10,308 nt of DNA, from positions 1-10,308 of the forward strand of contig CAYOXM010000037.1 of assembly GCA_964407925.1 (NCBI GenBank), read 5' to 3'. Below, one piece after another: positions 4,568-10,308 of the stretch. The stretch is from CAYOXM01 sp964407925. GTDB taxonomy: Bacteria; Patescibacteriota; Patescibacteriia; SG8-24. A model generated the notes under the pieces. The model was not told the DNA's origin. It made no database searches and saw nothing but the letters and a program-made list of their open reading frames with translations. The stretch's first letter is position 1; each line of letters begins with the position of its first letter. The position numbers and the translations under genes are program-made.

Positions 4568-6964
4568 TACGCCATCGACATCGTCCCGGTGAACCCGCTC
4601 ACCTACAAGCTCCCGTTCGAGCGCTTCCTGAACCCGTTCCGCCCCTCGCCGCCGGATATCGACGGCGACTTCGAGGACGCGCGCCGCGACGAGGTCATCG
4701 CCTACGTCACCGAGAAGTACGGCAAGGACAAGGTCGCGCAGATCGGCACGTTCGGCACGATGGCCGCGCGCGGTTCGGTGCGCGACGTCGGCCGCGCGCT
4801 CGGTTTGCCGTACGCGCTCTGCGACCGCATTTCGAAGATGATCCCGATGGGGAGCCAAGGGTTCCCGATGACCATCGAACGTGCCATCGAGCAGACGGAC
4901 GAGCTACGCGAGGAGATGCGCAAGGACCCGCAGGTGGAGAAACTGCTCGAGCTCGCGCAGAAGGTGGAAGGCTGCGCCCGCCACGTGTCGGTGCACGCCG
5001 CCGGCGTCGTCATCGCCCCGCGCCCGCTCACCGAGTACACCGCTCTCCAGAAGGAATCCGGCGGCGAGAAGCTCATCACGCAGTACGAAATGAACTCGAT
5101 CGAGGCCGCGGGCGTGCTGAAGTCCGACTTCCTCGGCATCCGCAACCTCACCATCCTCGGCACGGCGGTGAAGAACATCAAGAAGACCAAGGGCATCGAC
5201 ATCGACATCCGCAACATCCCGCTCGACGACGCCAAGACCTACAAGATGCTCGCCGACGGCGAGACCATCGGCCTCTTCCAGCTGAACGGCGCGGGCATGA
5301 CGCGGTACCTCAAGGAACTGAAGCCGTCGTCCATCCACGACATCATGGCGATGGTGGCGCTGTTCCGTCCGGGCCCGATGGATTCCATCCCCGAATACAT
5401 CCGCCGCAAGCACGACCCGTCGCTCGTGTCGTACCTTGATCCGCGGCTCAAGGACATTCTCGACAAGTCGTACGGCATCATGACGTATCAGGACGACGTG
5501 CTGCTCACCGCCATCCACATCGCCGGGTACAACTGGGAGGAGGCGGACAAGCTGCGCAAGGCGATGGGCAAGAAGATTCCGGAGGAAATGATGAAGCAGG
5601 AGGAGAAGTTCCTGAAGGGTTGCGTGAAGGGCGGCACCACCGAGCAGAAGGCGCGCCAGCTGTGGGAGCTCATCAAGCCGTTCGCGGCGTACGGGTTCAA
5701 CAAGGCGCACGCCGCGGCGTACGGGATGGTCGCGTACCAGACGTCGTACCTGAAGGCGAACTGGCCGGCCGAGTACATGGCCGCCGTGCTGACCGCGGAA
5801 TCCGGCGACGCCGACACCGTCGCGTCGGTCGTTACCGAGTGCGGCAAGATGGGGATGGCGGTTCTGCCGCCGGACGTGAATTCGTCCGACACGGATTTCA
5901 CGTACATCGACGACAAGAACATCCGGTTCGGCCTGAACGGCATCAAGAACCTCGGTACCGACGTCGCGCACGCCATCATCGCCGAGCGCGAGAAGAACGG
6001 GCCGTACCTGTCGATCGCCGACCTCGCGGGCCGTATCGGGTCGAAGAACTTCAACAAGAAATCGCTCGAATCGCTCATCAAGGCGGGCGCCTTGGATTCG
6101 CTCGGCGAGCGCAATTACTTCCTCGGCGGCATCGACGCGATTTTGGCATATCACAAGCGCGCGGTGCAGGACGCCGATTCCGGCCAGTCGAACCTGTTCG
6201 GCGCGGTGGGGGAGAAGTCCGTGCGCGGTGAGCTGAAGCTCGCGCCCATGCCTCCGGCGACGAAGCGCGAACGGCTGGCGTGGGAGCGCGAACTCCTCGG
6301 CCTGTACGTCTCCGAGCATCCGTTCAAGGAATACGACGACTTCTTCGGGCCGACGCTGACGCGCGTGAACGAGATTCGCAAGCATTCGGGGTCGAAGGGG
6401 CTCTTCGCGGTCGGTGGCATCATCATGGACGTGCGCGTCATCTACACGAAGAAGAAGAACGAGCCGATGGCGTTCGTGAAGTTGGAAGACACGACCGGCA
6501 CCGTCGAGGTGGTGGTGTTCCCGTCCGCGTACAAGGACAACCACTCGCTCCTCGTGAAGGACACCGCGGTGATGGTGGAAGGGAAGTACGACGAGAAGGA
6601 GGGCGAGACGAAGGTGCTCGCGGAGAAACTGACGCTGCTGACCTCCGAGACCGTCCAGCAGGTGCGGAACCTGTTGTCGTACTCCGGCGCGCAACGATTC
6701 GCCGAAGTGCCGTTCGCCGGTCCCGGCGCGTTGTCCGCCGAAAAGTCGCACATCTGCATCGCCGTCCCGCCGACCATGCCGCCGTCGATGGCGAACGAGC
6801 TGAAGCGCGTGTTCGCCGAGAATCCGGGCGGCCGGCGCGTGTTCCTGATGGTGAAGGACAAGGCCGGCGCGAAGAAGATCGAGACCAGTTTTTCCATCGC
6901 GTTCTCCGGCGACGCCGTGTCGAAGATCGAAAAGCTGGTGGGACGGGGAGCGGTACAGGGATAG
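4568..6964 (+). CDS. dnaE: DNA polymerase III alpha subunit (DnaE), part after the assembly gap
   Basis: 798 residues. FERFLNPFRPSPPDIDGDF (17-35) holds the two palm catalytic aspartates (D30 and D32), and LKSDFLGIRNL holds the third (D187). Next come TFGTMAARGSVRDVGRALG, ALFRPGPMDSIPEYIRRKH, SYGIMTYQDDV, KLRKAMGKK and PFAAYGFNKAHAAAYGMVAYQT of the fingers. LPPDVNSSDTDF and the FGLNGIKNLG block of the helix-hairpin-helix region follow. QSNLF (540-544) fits the QxxLF sliding-clamp-binding motif seen in E. coli as QADMF. An OB fold follows (about 612-700, AVGGIIMDVRVIYTKKK) and then a C-terminal domain. With the first part and the estimated missing stretch the protein would be about 1170 residues, normal for DnaE1. 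No extra exonuclease domain is visible. The gene is alone in its unit and ends at a strong terminator. Confidence 0.96.
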   Translation, partial: YAIDIVPVNPLTYKLPFERFLNPFRPSPPDIDGDFEDARRDEVIAYVTEKYGKDKVAQIGTFGTMAARGSVRDVGRALGLPYALCDRISKMIPMGSQGFPMTIERAIEQTDELREEMRKDPQVEKLLELAQKVEGCARHVSVHAAGVVIAPRPLTEYTALQKESGGEKLITQYEMNSIEAAGVLKSDFLGIRNLTILGTAVKNIKKTKGIDIDIRNIPLDDAKTYKMLADGETIGLFQLNGAGMTRYLKELKPSSIHDIMAMVALFRPGPMDSIPEYIRRKHDPSLVSYLDPRLKDILDKSYGIMTYQDDVLLTAIHIAGYNWEEADKLRKAMGKKIPEEMMKQEEKFLKGCVKGGTTEQKARQLWELIKPFAAYGFNKAHAAAYGMVAYQTSYLKANWPAEYMAAVLTAESGDADTVASVVTECGKMGMAVLPPDVNSSDTDFTYIDDKNIRFGLNGIKNLGTDVAHAIIAEREKNGPYLSIADLAGRIGSKNFNKKSLESLIKAGALDSLGERNYFLGGIDAILAYHKRAVQDADSGQSNLFGAVGEKSVRGELKLAPMPPATKRERLAWERELLGLYVSEHPFKEYDDFFGPTLTRVNEIRKHSGSKGLFAVGGIIMDVRVIYTKKKNEPMAFVKLEDTTGTVEVVVFPSAYKDNHSLLVKDTAVMVEGKYDEKEGETKVLAEKLTLLTSETVQQVRNLLSYSGAQRFAEVPFAGPGALSAEKSHICIAVPPTMPPSMANELKRVFAENPGGRRVFLMVKDKAGAKKIETSFSIAFSGDAVSKIEKLVGRGAVQG

Positions 6965-6965
6965 T

Positions 6966-6991
6966 AAAAACGCCCTCGCGGGCGTTTTTTT
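6966..6991 (+). terminator. Intrinsic terminator of dnaE
   Basis: Stem CGCCC (6971-6975) / GGGCG (6980-6984), loop TCGC, preceded by A5 and followed by T7. It begins 2 bases after the dnaE stop codon. Confidence 0.9.
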
Positions 6992-7008
6992 ATTTCCACA
7001 ACGCCCGT

Positions 7009-7037
7009 TTGACCCTTGCCGGGAGCGGGGCTACCAT
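7009..7037 (+). promoter_or_regulatory. Sigma70-type promoter of the 7072-7746 gene
   Basis: TTGACC (7009-7014), exactly 17 bases, TACCAT (7032-7037). It lies between the dnaE terminator and an AAAGGAG ribosome site. The expected start of transcription is near 7044. Confidence 0.6.
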
Positions 7038-7071
7038 CGAGTTCCACCGTACCTCAAGAAAGGAGTACGTC

Positions 7072-7746
7072 ATGGGCTCATTCGCGCCGATCCCGCTCGA
7101 GGTGTTCCGCGAGCGGACCGGCATCTCCAGCGCCGAACTCGTCCCGCTCTGGGGTGACGCGCGCCGCATCGTCTCGCTCCGCGACATCGTCCAGGTCGAG
7201 AGCGTCCAGGCGATGCGCCACCAGTACCTTTGGCGGCTCATCGAGAACGTGTCAATCGCCGGCGACCCGACGGTGAAGCCGTACGTCGGTTGCCGCACGC
7301 AGATCCTGCGCATGGACCCGCACGGCGTGCTCGTCGCGCAGACGTTCGTCGAGCGTCCGAAGTACCAGCGCATCCTCGAGAACGTCTCCGGATTCTTCGC
7401 GGGCTTCTGCATGGCGCGCGGCATCGCCAAGCTGAACGCCTGCATCGTACTCGGACGCGACGCGGCGGGGGAGCCGGTCATCGGCCATTACCTCCCGCCC
7501 ATCGTCGAGGAGCACGGCGGACGGATGCACCTGCTCGACGGCACGCACCGCAACTTCCTCGTGAAGTCGGTCGGCACGACGGTCGAGACGATCGTCATAC
7601 GCGGCATCAAGACGCCCTTCCCGTGCACGCCGCAGTCGTGGAAGACGGTCGCGAGCGTAGACGTGAAGCCGCCCGTCGCCGAACGGTTCGAAGACCTCCG
7701 TCCGGAGCTGTTCCGGGACGTGAAATCCATCGGCATCGACGGCTGA
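7072..7746 (+). CDS. Unknown protein with a ParB/DGxHR-like motif
   Basis: 224 residues. The ATG at 7072 has a strong AAAGGAG (7059-7065) 6 bases upstream. Visible landmarks are a charged N-terminal half (RRIVSLRDIVQVESVQAMRHQYLW), SGFFAGFCMARGIAKLNACIVLGRD (105-129), GHYLPPIVEEHGGRMHLLDGTHRNFLV (138-164) and IRGIKTPFPCTP (177-188). LLDGTHR preceded by PPI and a short strand resembles the DGxHR signature of ParB/Srx-fold and DGQHR-domain proteins. In those, the motif forms a nucleotide or phosphate pocket (family knowledge). Membership here rests on that motif alone. No membrane segment or signal peptide is seen, so it is probably cytosolic. It is a single-gene unit bounded by its own promoter and terminator. 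The function cannot be assigned. Confidence 0.85.
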   Translation: MGSFAPIPLEVFRERTGISSAELVPLWGDARRIVSLRDIVQVESVQAMRHQYLWRLIENVSIAGDPTVKPYVGCRTQILRMDPHGVLVAQTFVERPKYQRILENVSGFFAGFCMARGIAKLNACIVLGRDAAGEPVIGHYLPPIVEEHGGRMHLLDGTHRNFLVKSVGTTVETIVIRGIKTPFPCTPQSWKTVASVDVKPPVAERFEDLRPELFRDVKSIGIDG

Positions 7747-7779
7747 CCGCCGCCCCTTAAATAAGGAGGCGGTTTTTTC
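7746..7779 (+). terminator. Intrinsic terminator overlapping the stop of the 7072-7746 gene
   Basis: ACCGCC (7746-7751) pairs with GGCGGT (7768-7773) and CCTT (7755-7758) with AAGG (7763-7766) around loop AAAT, with a small internal asymmetry. T6 follows. The first base of the stem is the last base of the TGA stop. Confidence 0.8.
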
Positions 7780-7780
7780 T

Positions 7781-7810
7781 TTGTCCACGCGGCACGGGAG
7801 GTGCTATAGT
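7781..7810 (+). promoter_or_regulatory. Promoter giving a probably leaderless mRNA
   Basis: TTGTCC (7781-7786), 18 bases, TATAGT (7805-7810), with TG before the -10 box (extended -10). Transcription would start about 7 bases later, at or next to the ATG at 7817. No Shine-Dalgarno is present. Confidence 0.6.
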
Positions 7811-7816
7811 GACCTC

Positions 7817-8986
7817 ATGATGCCTGCTTCCGCGCCGCCGAAGATGCCGCCACCGCCGCAGCCCGTTCCCGGGCAGCGTTCGGTATCGGTGTACCGCCGC
7901 ATCGCGGCGACGTTCCTCGCCCTCACCGCCGGGGTCGTCGCGCTCGTCGCGTACATCGTCTTCGCGCGCGCGGAGGTCGTGGTGATGTCGAACCAGGAGG
8001 AGGTCAGCGCGAACTTCATCGTCGACGTTGCGCGCAAGCCGGTCGACAACGAGGTGAAGGGCGACGTCTTCGAGGCGACCGAGACATTCACGCAGACGTT
8101 CCCGTCGGCGTCGGTCGTGACGGTCGAGACGCACGCCGAGGGGAAGGTAAAAATCTCGAGCACGCTCTTCCGTCCGCAGACGCTCGTCGCCACGACGCGG
8201 CTGCTCACGCCCGAGGGGGACCTCTTCCGCATCAAGAAGACCGTCGTCGTTCCCGCGAACGGTTCGGTCGAGGTCGACGCGTTCGCCGACGACTCGACGC
8301 AGACCGGCGACTTCGGCGCGCTGTCCTTCACCATCCCGGGACTCAATCCGGACACGCGTCGGCATTTCACGGTGGAGACCGTCGGACCCATGCTCGCGGC
8401 GAAGAAGGACATCCGGATGGTGACGAAGACGGACATCGAGAGCGCGGGCGAGGTGCTGACCGAAAAATTGACCGCATCGCTCACCGAGAACCTGCGTGCC
8501 AAGGCGAAGGAAGCGGGCGCGCCGACGGACGGCGAACTCATCACGATCGAGAAGACCGCGCAGGTCACGGACGTTCCCGTCGGGTCGGAAGCCCCAGAGT
8601 TCTCGGTGACGGTCACGCTTCGCGCGACGGGCGCGTTCTACGACCGCGCGGCCTTCGACGCCCGCGTGCGGAGCAGCCTCGTCGAGCGCATACCGGTGGA
8701 GCGCGACCTCGCGCGCGTGGACGACGCCTCGGTCACGCGAGAGGTCGAGAAGAAGGACCTCGTCGCGGGACGCGTGAACGTGCAGGTCGTCGCGAAGGGG
8801 ATGTCGGTGATGTCGGCGAAGGCGCCGGCGCTCGATCCCGCGAAACTGACCAACATCACCACCGAATCCGCCAAGCAGTACCTGGAACGGCTCGAAGGCG
8901 TCTCGTCCGCATCGGTCCGCGCGCGACCTTTCTGGACGCATCGGATGCCGAACGTTGCGAGCCATATCACTATCGAGGTGAGGTGA
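7817..8986 (+). CDS. Membrane-anchored baseplate-J-like protein
   Basis: 389 residues from the ATG at 7817 (the adjacent ATG at 7820 is equally possible). Longer starts would lie inside the promoter. A proline-rich cytoplasmic N-terminus (PPKMPPPPQPVPGQ) precedes RR and one membrane helix (about 29-49). The rest is a large extracytoplasmic domain. Its blocks include ARAEVVVMSNQEEVSANFIVD, GDVFEATETFTQTFPS, LVATTRLLTPEGDLFRIKKT, VPANGSVEVDAFAD and FGALSFTIPGL, followed by alpha-beta repeats. This layout resembles proteins annotated in Patescibacteria as baseplate J-like (recollection). In phages gpJ is a tail baseplate part, but here, with a single membrane anchor and no phage neighbours, a cell-surface role is likelier (inference). 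The gene is monocistronic and ends at a terminator shared with the convergent gene. Confidence 0.8.
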   Translation: MMPASAPPKMPPPPQPVPGQRSVSVYRRIAATFLALTAGVVALVAYIVFARAEVVVMSNQEEVSANFIVDVARKPVDNEVKGDVFEATETFTQTFPSASVVTVETHAEGKVKISSTLFRPQTLVATTRLLTPEGDLFRIKKTVVVPANGSVEVDAFADDSTQTGDFGALSFTIPGLNPDTRRHFTVETVGPMLAAKKDIRMVTKTDIESAGEVLTEKLTASLTENLRAKAKEAGAPTDGELITIEKTAQVTDVPVGSEAPEFSVTVTLRATGAFYDRAAFDARVRSSLVERIPVERDLARVDDASVTREVEKKDLVAGRVNVQVVAKGMSVMSAKAPALDPAKLTNITTESAKQYLERLEGVSSASVRARPFWTHRMPNVASHITIEVR

Positions 8987-9023
8987 CGACGCCCTTCGGG
9001 TCGCGGCAGCGCGCGTCACCATT

Positions 9024-9055
9024 GAAAAAACCGGCCTCGCGGCCGGTTTTCGATT
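9024..9055. terminator. Bidirectional terminator between convergent genes
   Basis: Perfect stem CCGGCC (9031-9036) / GGCCGG (9041-9046) with loop TCGC. A6 on the left provides a T-run for the minus strand, and T4 on the right serves the plus strand. It sits between stops at 8986 (plus) and 9059 (minus). Confidence 0.85.
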
Positions 9056-9058
9056 TCT

Positions 9059-9865
9059 TCAGTTGCAGGGCTCGGAAGAGAATCCCTGGTGGCCGCGTCC
9101 CTCGCGGCACTGCTGCTGCTCCGCGAGCGTCGCGCCGAGCACCCACGTGCCGTTCGCGTAGTGCGCCGACGCGATCTTCCGTCCGGCCTTGAGCGAGTCG
9201 TCCGCCAGGCCGTCATAGGTCGCCTGGACGTACCAGACCCCGTCGACGCCGTCGAGCGTCTCGGCCGAGAAGCTCGTGCATCCCACGGACGCGCAATCTC
9301 CCCACGCCTTCTTCGCGAGACCCTTGGCGGTCTCGGCTGACAGCCGTTCGTCCTGCATCTCGGTCAGCGCGCCGTTCGAGTAGCGCAACCGCTTCGTCTT
9401 GCCGACCGACGCCTGCGCAGTGAACGGTTCCCACGGGTAGCGGGTCGCGTAGTTGAGGACAATCATGCCGTCCTCGATTGACGTCGTATCGGGCGCGATG
9501 CGGTCGCCGACGGGAACGGCGACCGTGCCGACGTATCCCGTCCCTTCTTGGACGGCGGCCGCCAGGTAGAAGAACGTGCCGCTGCCGCCGCCGTCGGTCG
9601 TCAGCATGATGACCGCGTCGCGGTCGCCGTCGCCGTCCAAGTCGCCCTCGGTCGGGATGCCGAACATGCTTGCGCCGTCGGCGGCTCCGTCCGTGAATTT
9701 GACGTCCCGTCCCTCGATGCCGTAGGCGGCGTCGCGCGGCGTTGCCGCCGCGCTTCCGGGGGGTCGCGGCGGGGGAATCTTCGAGATCTGCACGGTCGTC
9801 GAGGCGATGGCGGTCGCGGCGAGGACCAATGCCGCGACGAGGATGGAGCGGTCTTTCTTCGTCAT
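9059..9865 (-). CDS. Secreted or membrane-anchored protein with a calcium-type acidic loop
   Basis: 268 residues. I chose the ATG at 9865: GGAGG lies 4 bases upstream and the protein then begins MTKKDRSILVAALVLAATAIAS, a signal peptide or N-terminal anchor. A proline-rich linker (PPPRPPG) and YGIEGRDVKFTDG lead to GDLDGDGDRDAVIMLTTDGGGSGTFFYLAAAV (74-105). Its DxDxDG pattern with D83 resembles EF-hand, dockerin or FG-GAP calcium loops. Further blocks are VGDRIAPDTTSIEDGMIVLNYA and EPFTAQASVGKTKRLRY. Four cysteines in the C-terminal third (191, 196, 253, 267) could form two disulfides, fitting an exported location. Very similar block order is familiar from uncharacterised exported Parcubacteria proteins (recollection). 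There is no lipobox. It shares a bidirectional terminator with the neighbouring gene. The molecular role is unknown. Confidence 0.8.
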   Translation of the reverse strand: MTKKDRSILVAALVLAATAIASTTVQISKIPPPRPPGSAAATPRDAAYGIEGRDVKFTDGAADGASMFGIPTEGDLDGDGDRDAVIMLTTDGGGSGTFFYLAAAVQEGTGYVGTVAVPVGDRIAPDTTSIEDGMIVLNYATRYPWEPFTAQASVGKTKRLRYSNGALTEMQDERLSAETAKGLAKKAWGDCASVGCTSFSAETLDGVDGVWYVQATYDGLADDSLKAGRKIASAHYANGTWVLGATLAEQQQCREGRGHQGFSSEPCN

Positions 9866-9874
9866 AGTACCTCC

Positions 9875-9902
9875 ATCATACGTCATCGCGGCGGAAACGT
9901 AA
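9875..9902 (-). promoter_or_regulatory. Possible promoter close to the 9059-9865 gene start
   Basis: On the minus strand TTACGT (9902-9897), 16 bases, TATGAT (9880-9875). If used, transcription starts only a few bases before the ATG at 9865 and would exclude the GGAGG at 9874-9870. The promoter and that ribosome site are therefore alternatives, unless an upstream promoter exists. Confidence 0.35.
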
Positions 9903-9912
9903 CGTCGGCAAG

Positions 9913-9937
9913 AAAAAACCGGCCTTATGACGGCCGG
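9913..9937 (-). terminator. Intrinsic terminator of the 9942-10220 gene
   Basis: On the minus strand CCGGCC, seven loop bases, GGCCGG, then T6 (arms at 9932-9937 and 9919-9924, T-run at 9918-9913). It begins 4 bases beyond the stop codon. Confidence 0.85.
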
Positions 9938-9941
9938 CGCC

Positions 9942-10220
9942 TCACCCGGCGTTTGCGGGGCGAAGCCTGTAGTAGACGGGCGTTTCCGAGAACGACTTCG
10001 GGAACGTGACCCAGACGTTTTCGGATGGGAGCAGGTCGGCGGGCGCGTATTCCGCCAGGATGGCGAACTGGCCGGCGGGGCAGCCGAACGCGGCCGCGAC
10101 GTCCGAACGGCAGAATGGCGACAGCGCGACGGCGGTCAGTTCGACGGGCGAGCCGTCGCCGTCCTGAATGCGACCGACCCTGCCCGCGAACTCGTCGTTG
10201 AAGTCCCTTTTGATGCCCAT
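9942..10220 (-). CDS. Small hypothetical protein (92 aa)
   Basis: The ATG at 10220 has AAAGGAGG with its end 5 bases upstream (10226-10233), a near-ideal ribosome site, plus a promoter and a terminator, so this is very likely a real gene. The protein is soluble, with an acidic-basic N-terminus (MGIKRDFNDEFAGRVGRIQDGDG) and a middle part containing two cysteines (C37 and C47, ...PFCRSDVAAAFGCPAG...). Its C-terminal half is strand-rich (AILAEYAP, NVWVTFPKSF, PVYYRLRPA). There is no signal peptide or membrane helix. I do not recognise the family. Its size suggests a single small beta-rich domain; nothing in its neighbours indicates a role. Confidence 0.8.
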   Translation of the reverse strand: MGIKRDFNDEFAGRVGRIQDGDGSPVELTAVALSPFCRSDVAAAFGCPAGQFAILAEYAPADLLPSENVWVTFPKSFSETPVYYRLRPANAG

Positions 10221-10250
10221 CGGCGCCTCCTTTCGGCAAAGAGCGGCCTC

Positions 10251-10279
10251 ATGGTAGCCCGCTTGCCCTTACCTGTCCA
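10251..10279 (-). promoter_or_regulatory. Sigma70-type promoter of the 92-aa protein gene
   Basis: On the minus strand TGGACA (10279-10274), exactly 17 bases, TACCAT (10256-10251). The -10 box is identical to that of the promoter at 7009-7037. The leader is about 25 bases and contains AAAGGAGG. Confidence 0.55.
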
Positions 10280-10308
10280 TGACGGTATTCTTTCCCTGTT
10301 GTCTCTAG

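Noticed and set aside
4468..4568. Frameshift in dnaE
   Set aside because: The frame change coincides exactly with a 100-N placeholder; both halves are intact and conserved.
3802..4602. Minus-strand open frame spanning the dnaE N-terminus and gap
   Set aside because: It crosses the N-run and lies opposite the PHP domain; composition is that of a shadow frame.
4904..6751. Long minus-strand open frame (615 codons)
   Set aside because: It is antisense to the well-supported dnaE, rich in Arg, His and Val as expected for a shadow of GC-rich coding DNA, and has no family motifs.
7757..9022. Long minus-strand open frame (421 codons)
   Set aside because: Antisense shadow of the baseplate-J-like gene, with low-complexity Arg/Asp/His composition and no start signals.
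1..10308. CRISPR array, tRNA, rRNA or riboswitch
   Set aside because: No regularly spaced repeats, cloverleaf with CCA-type end, or recognisable aptamer motif was seen on either strand.

Overview
The window looks like a scaffolded (N-gapped) fragment of a bacterial genome, most probably a member of the Candidate Phyla Radiation (Patescibacteria, Parcubacteria-like). The basis is recalled resemblance: the membrane-anchored 'baseplate J-like' protein, the secreted GDLDGDGDRD-type protein and the short monocistronic units are typical of such genomes. No rRNA or ribosomal protein gene is present to confirm this. The backbone is strongly GC-rich. One block, about 2055 to 3830, is clearly AT-rich.

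Layout. 3-320: 3' end of a membrane protein gene. 402-812 (minus): small four-helix membrane protein. 992-1495: 167-aa Trp/Tyr/Arg-rich protein of unknown function. 1512-1905: DUF1428 (YbaA-like) protein, interrupted by a 10-N gap that is probably an artefact. 1906-2082: intergenic stretch with a REP-like palindrome, an intrinsic terminator and an imperfect 17-bp direct repeat. 2083-3719 (minus): two-gene toxin-antitoxin-type operon, an XRE/ImmA-IrrE regulator overlapping a DUF4411 PIN-like toxin by ATGA. 3835-6964: dnaE, the replicative DNA polymerase III alpha subunit, split by a 100-N gap that hides an estimated 165 residues. 7072-7746: unknown protein with a ParB-like DGTHR motif. 7817-8986: membrane-anchored baseplate-J-like protein, probably read from a leaderless mRNA. 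9059-9865 (minus): secreted protein with an acidic calcium-type loop. 9942-10220 (minus): 92-aa unknown.

Transcription. Apart from the toxin-antitoxin pair, almost every gene appears to be its own unit. Several have readable sigma70-type boxes with 16-18 bp spacing, such as TTGACC/TACCAT, TGGACA/TACCAT and TTGTCC/TATAGT. Most end in a compact GC hairpin followed by a T-run. The genes do not form one pathway: they combine replication (dnaE), cell-surface proteins, unknowns and one acquired stress/defence module. No CRISPR array, transposase, tRNA or rRNA was seen.
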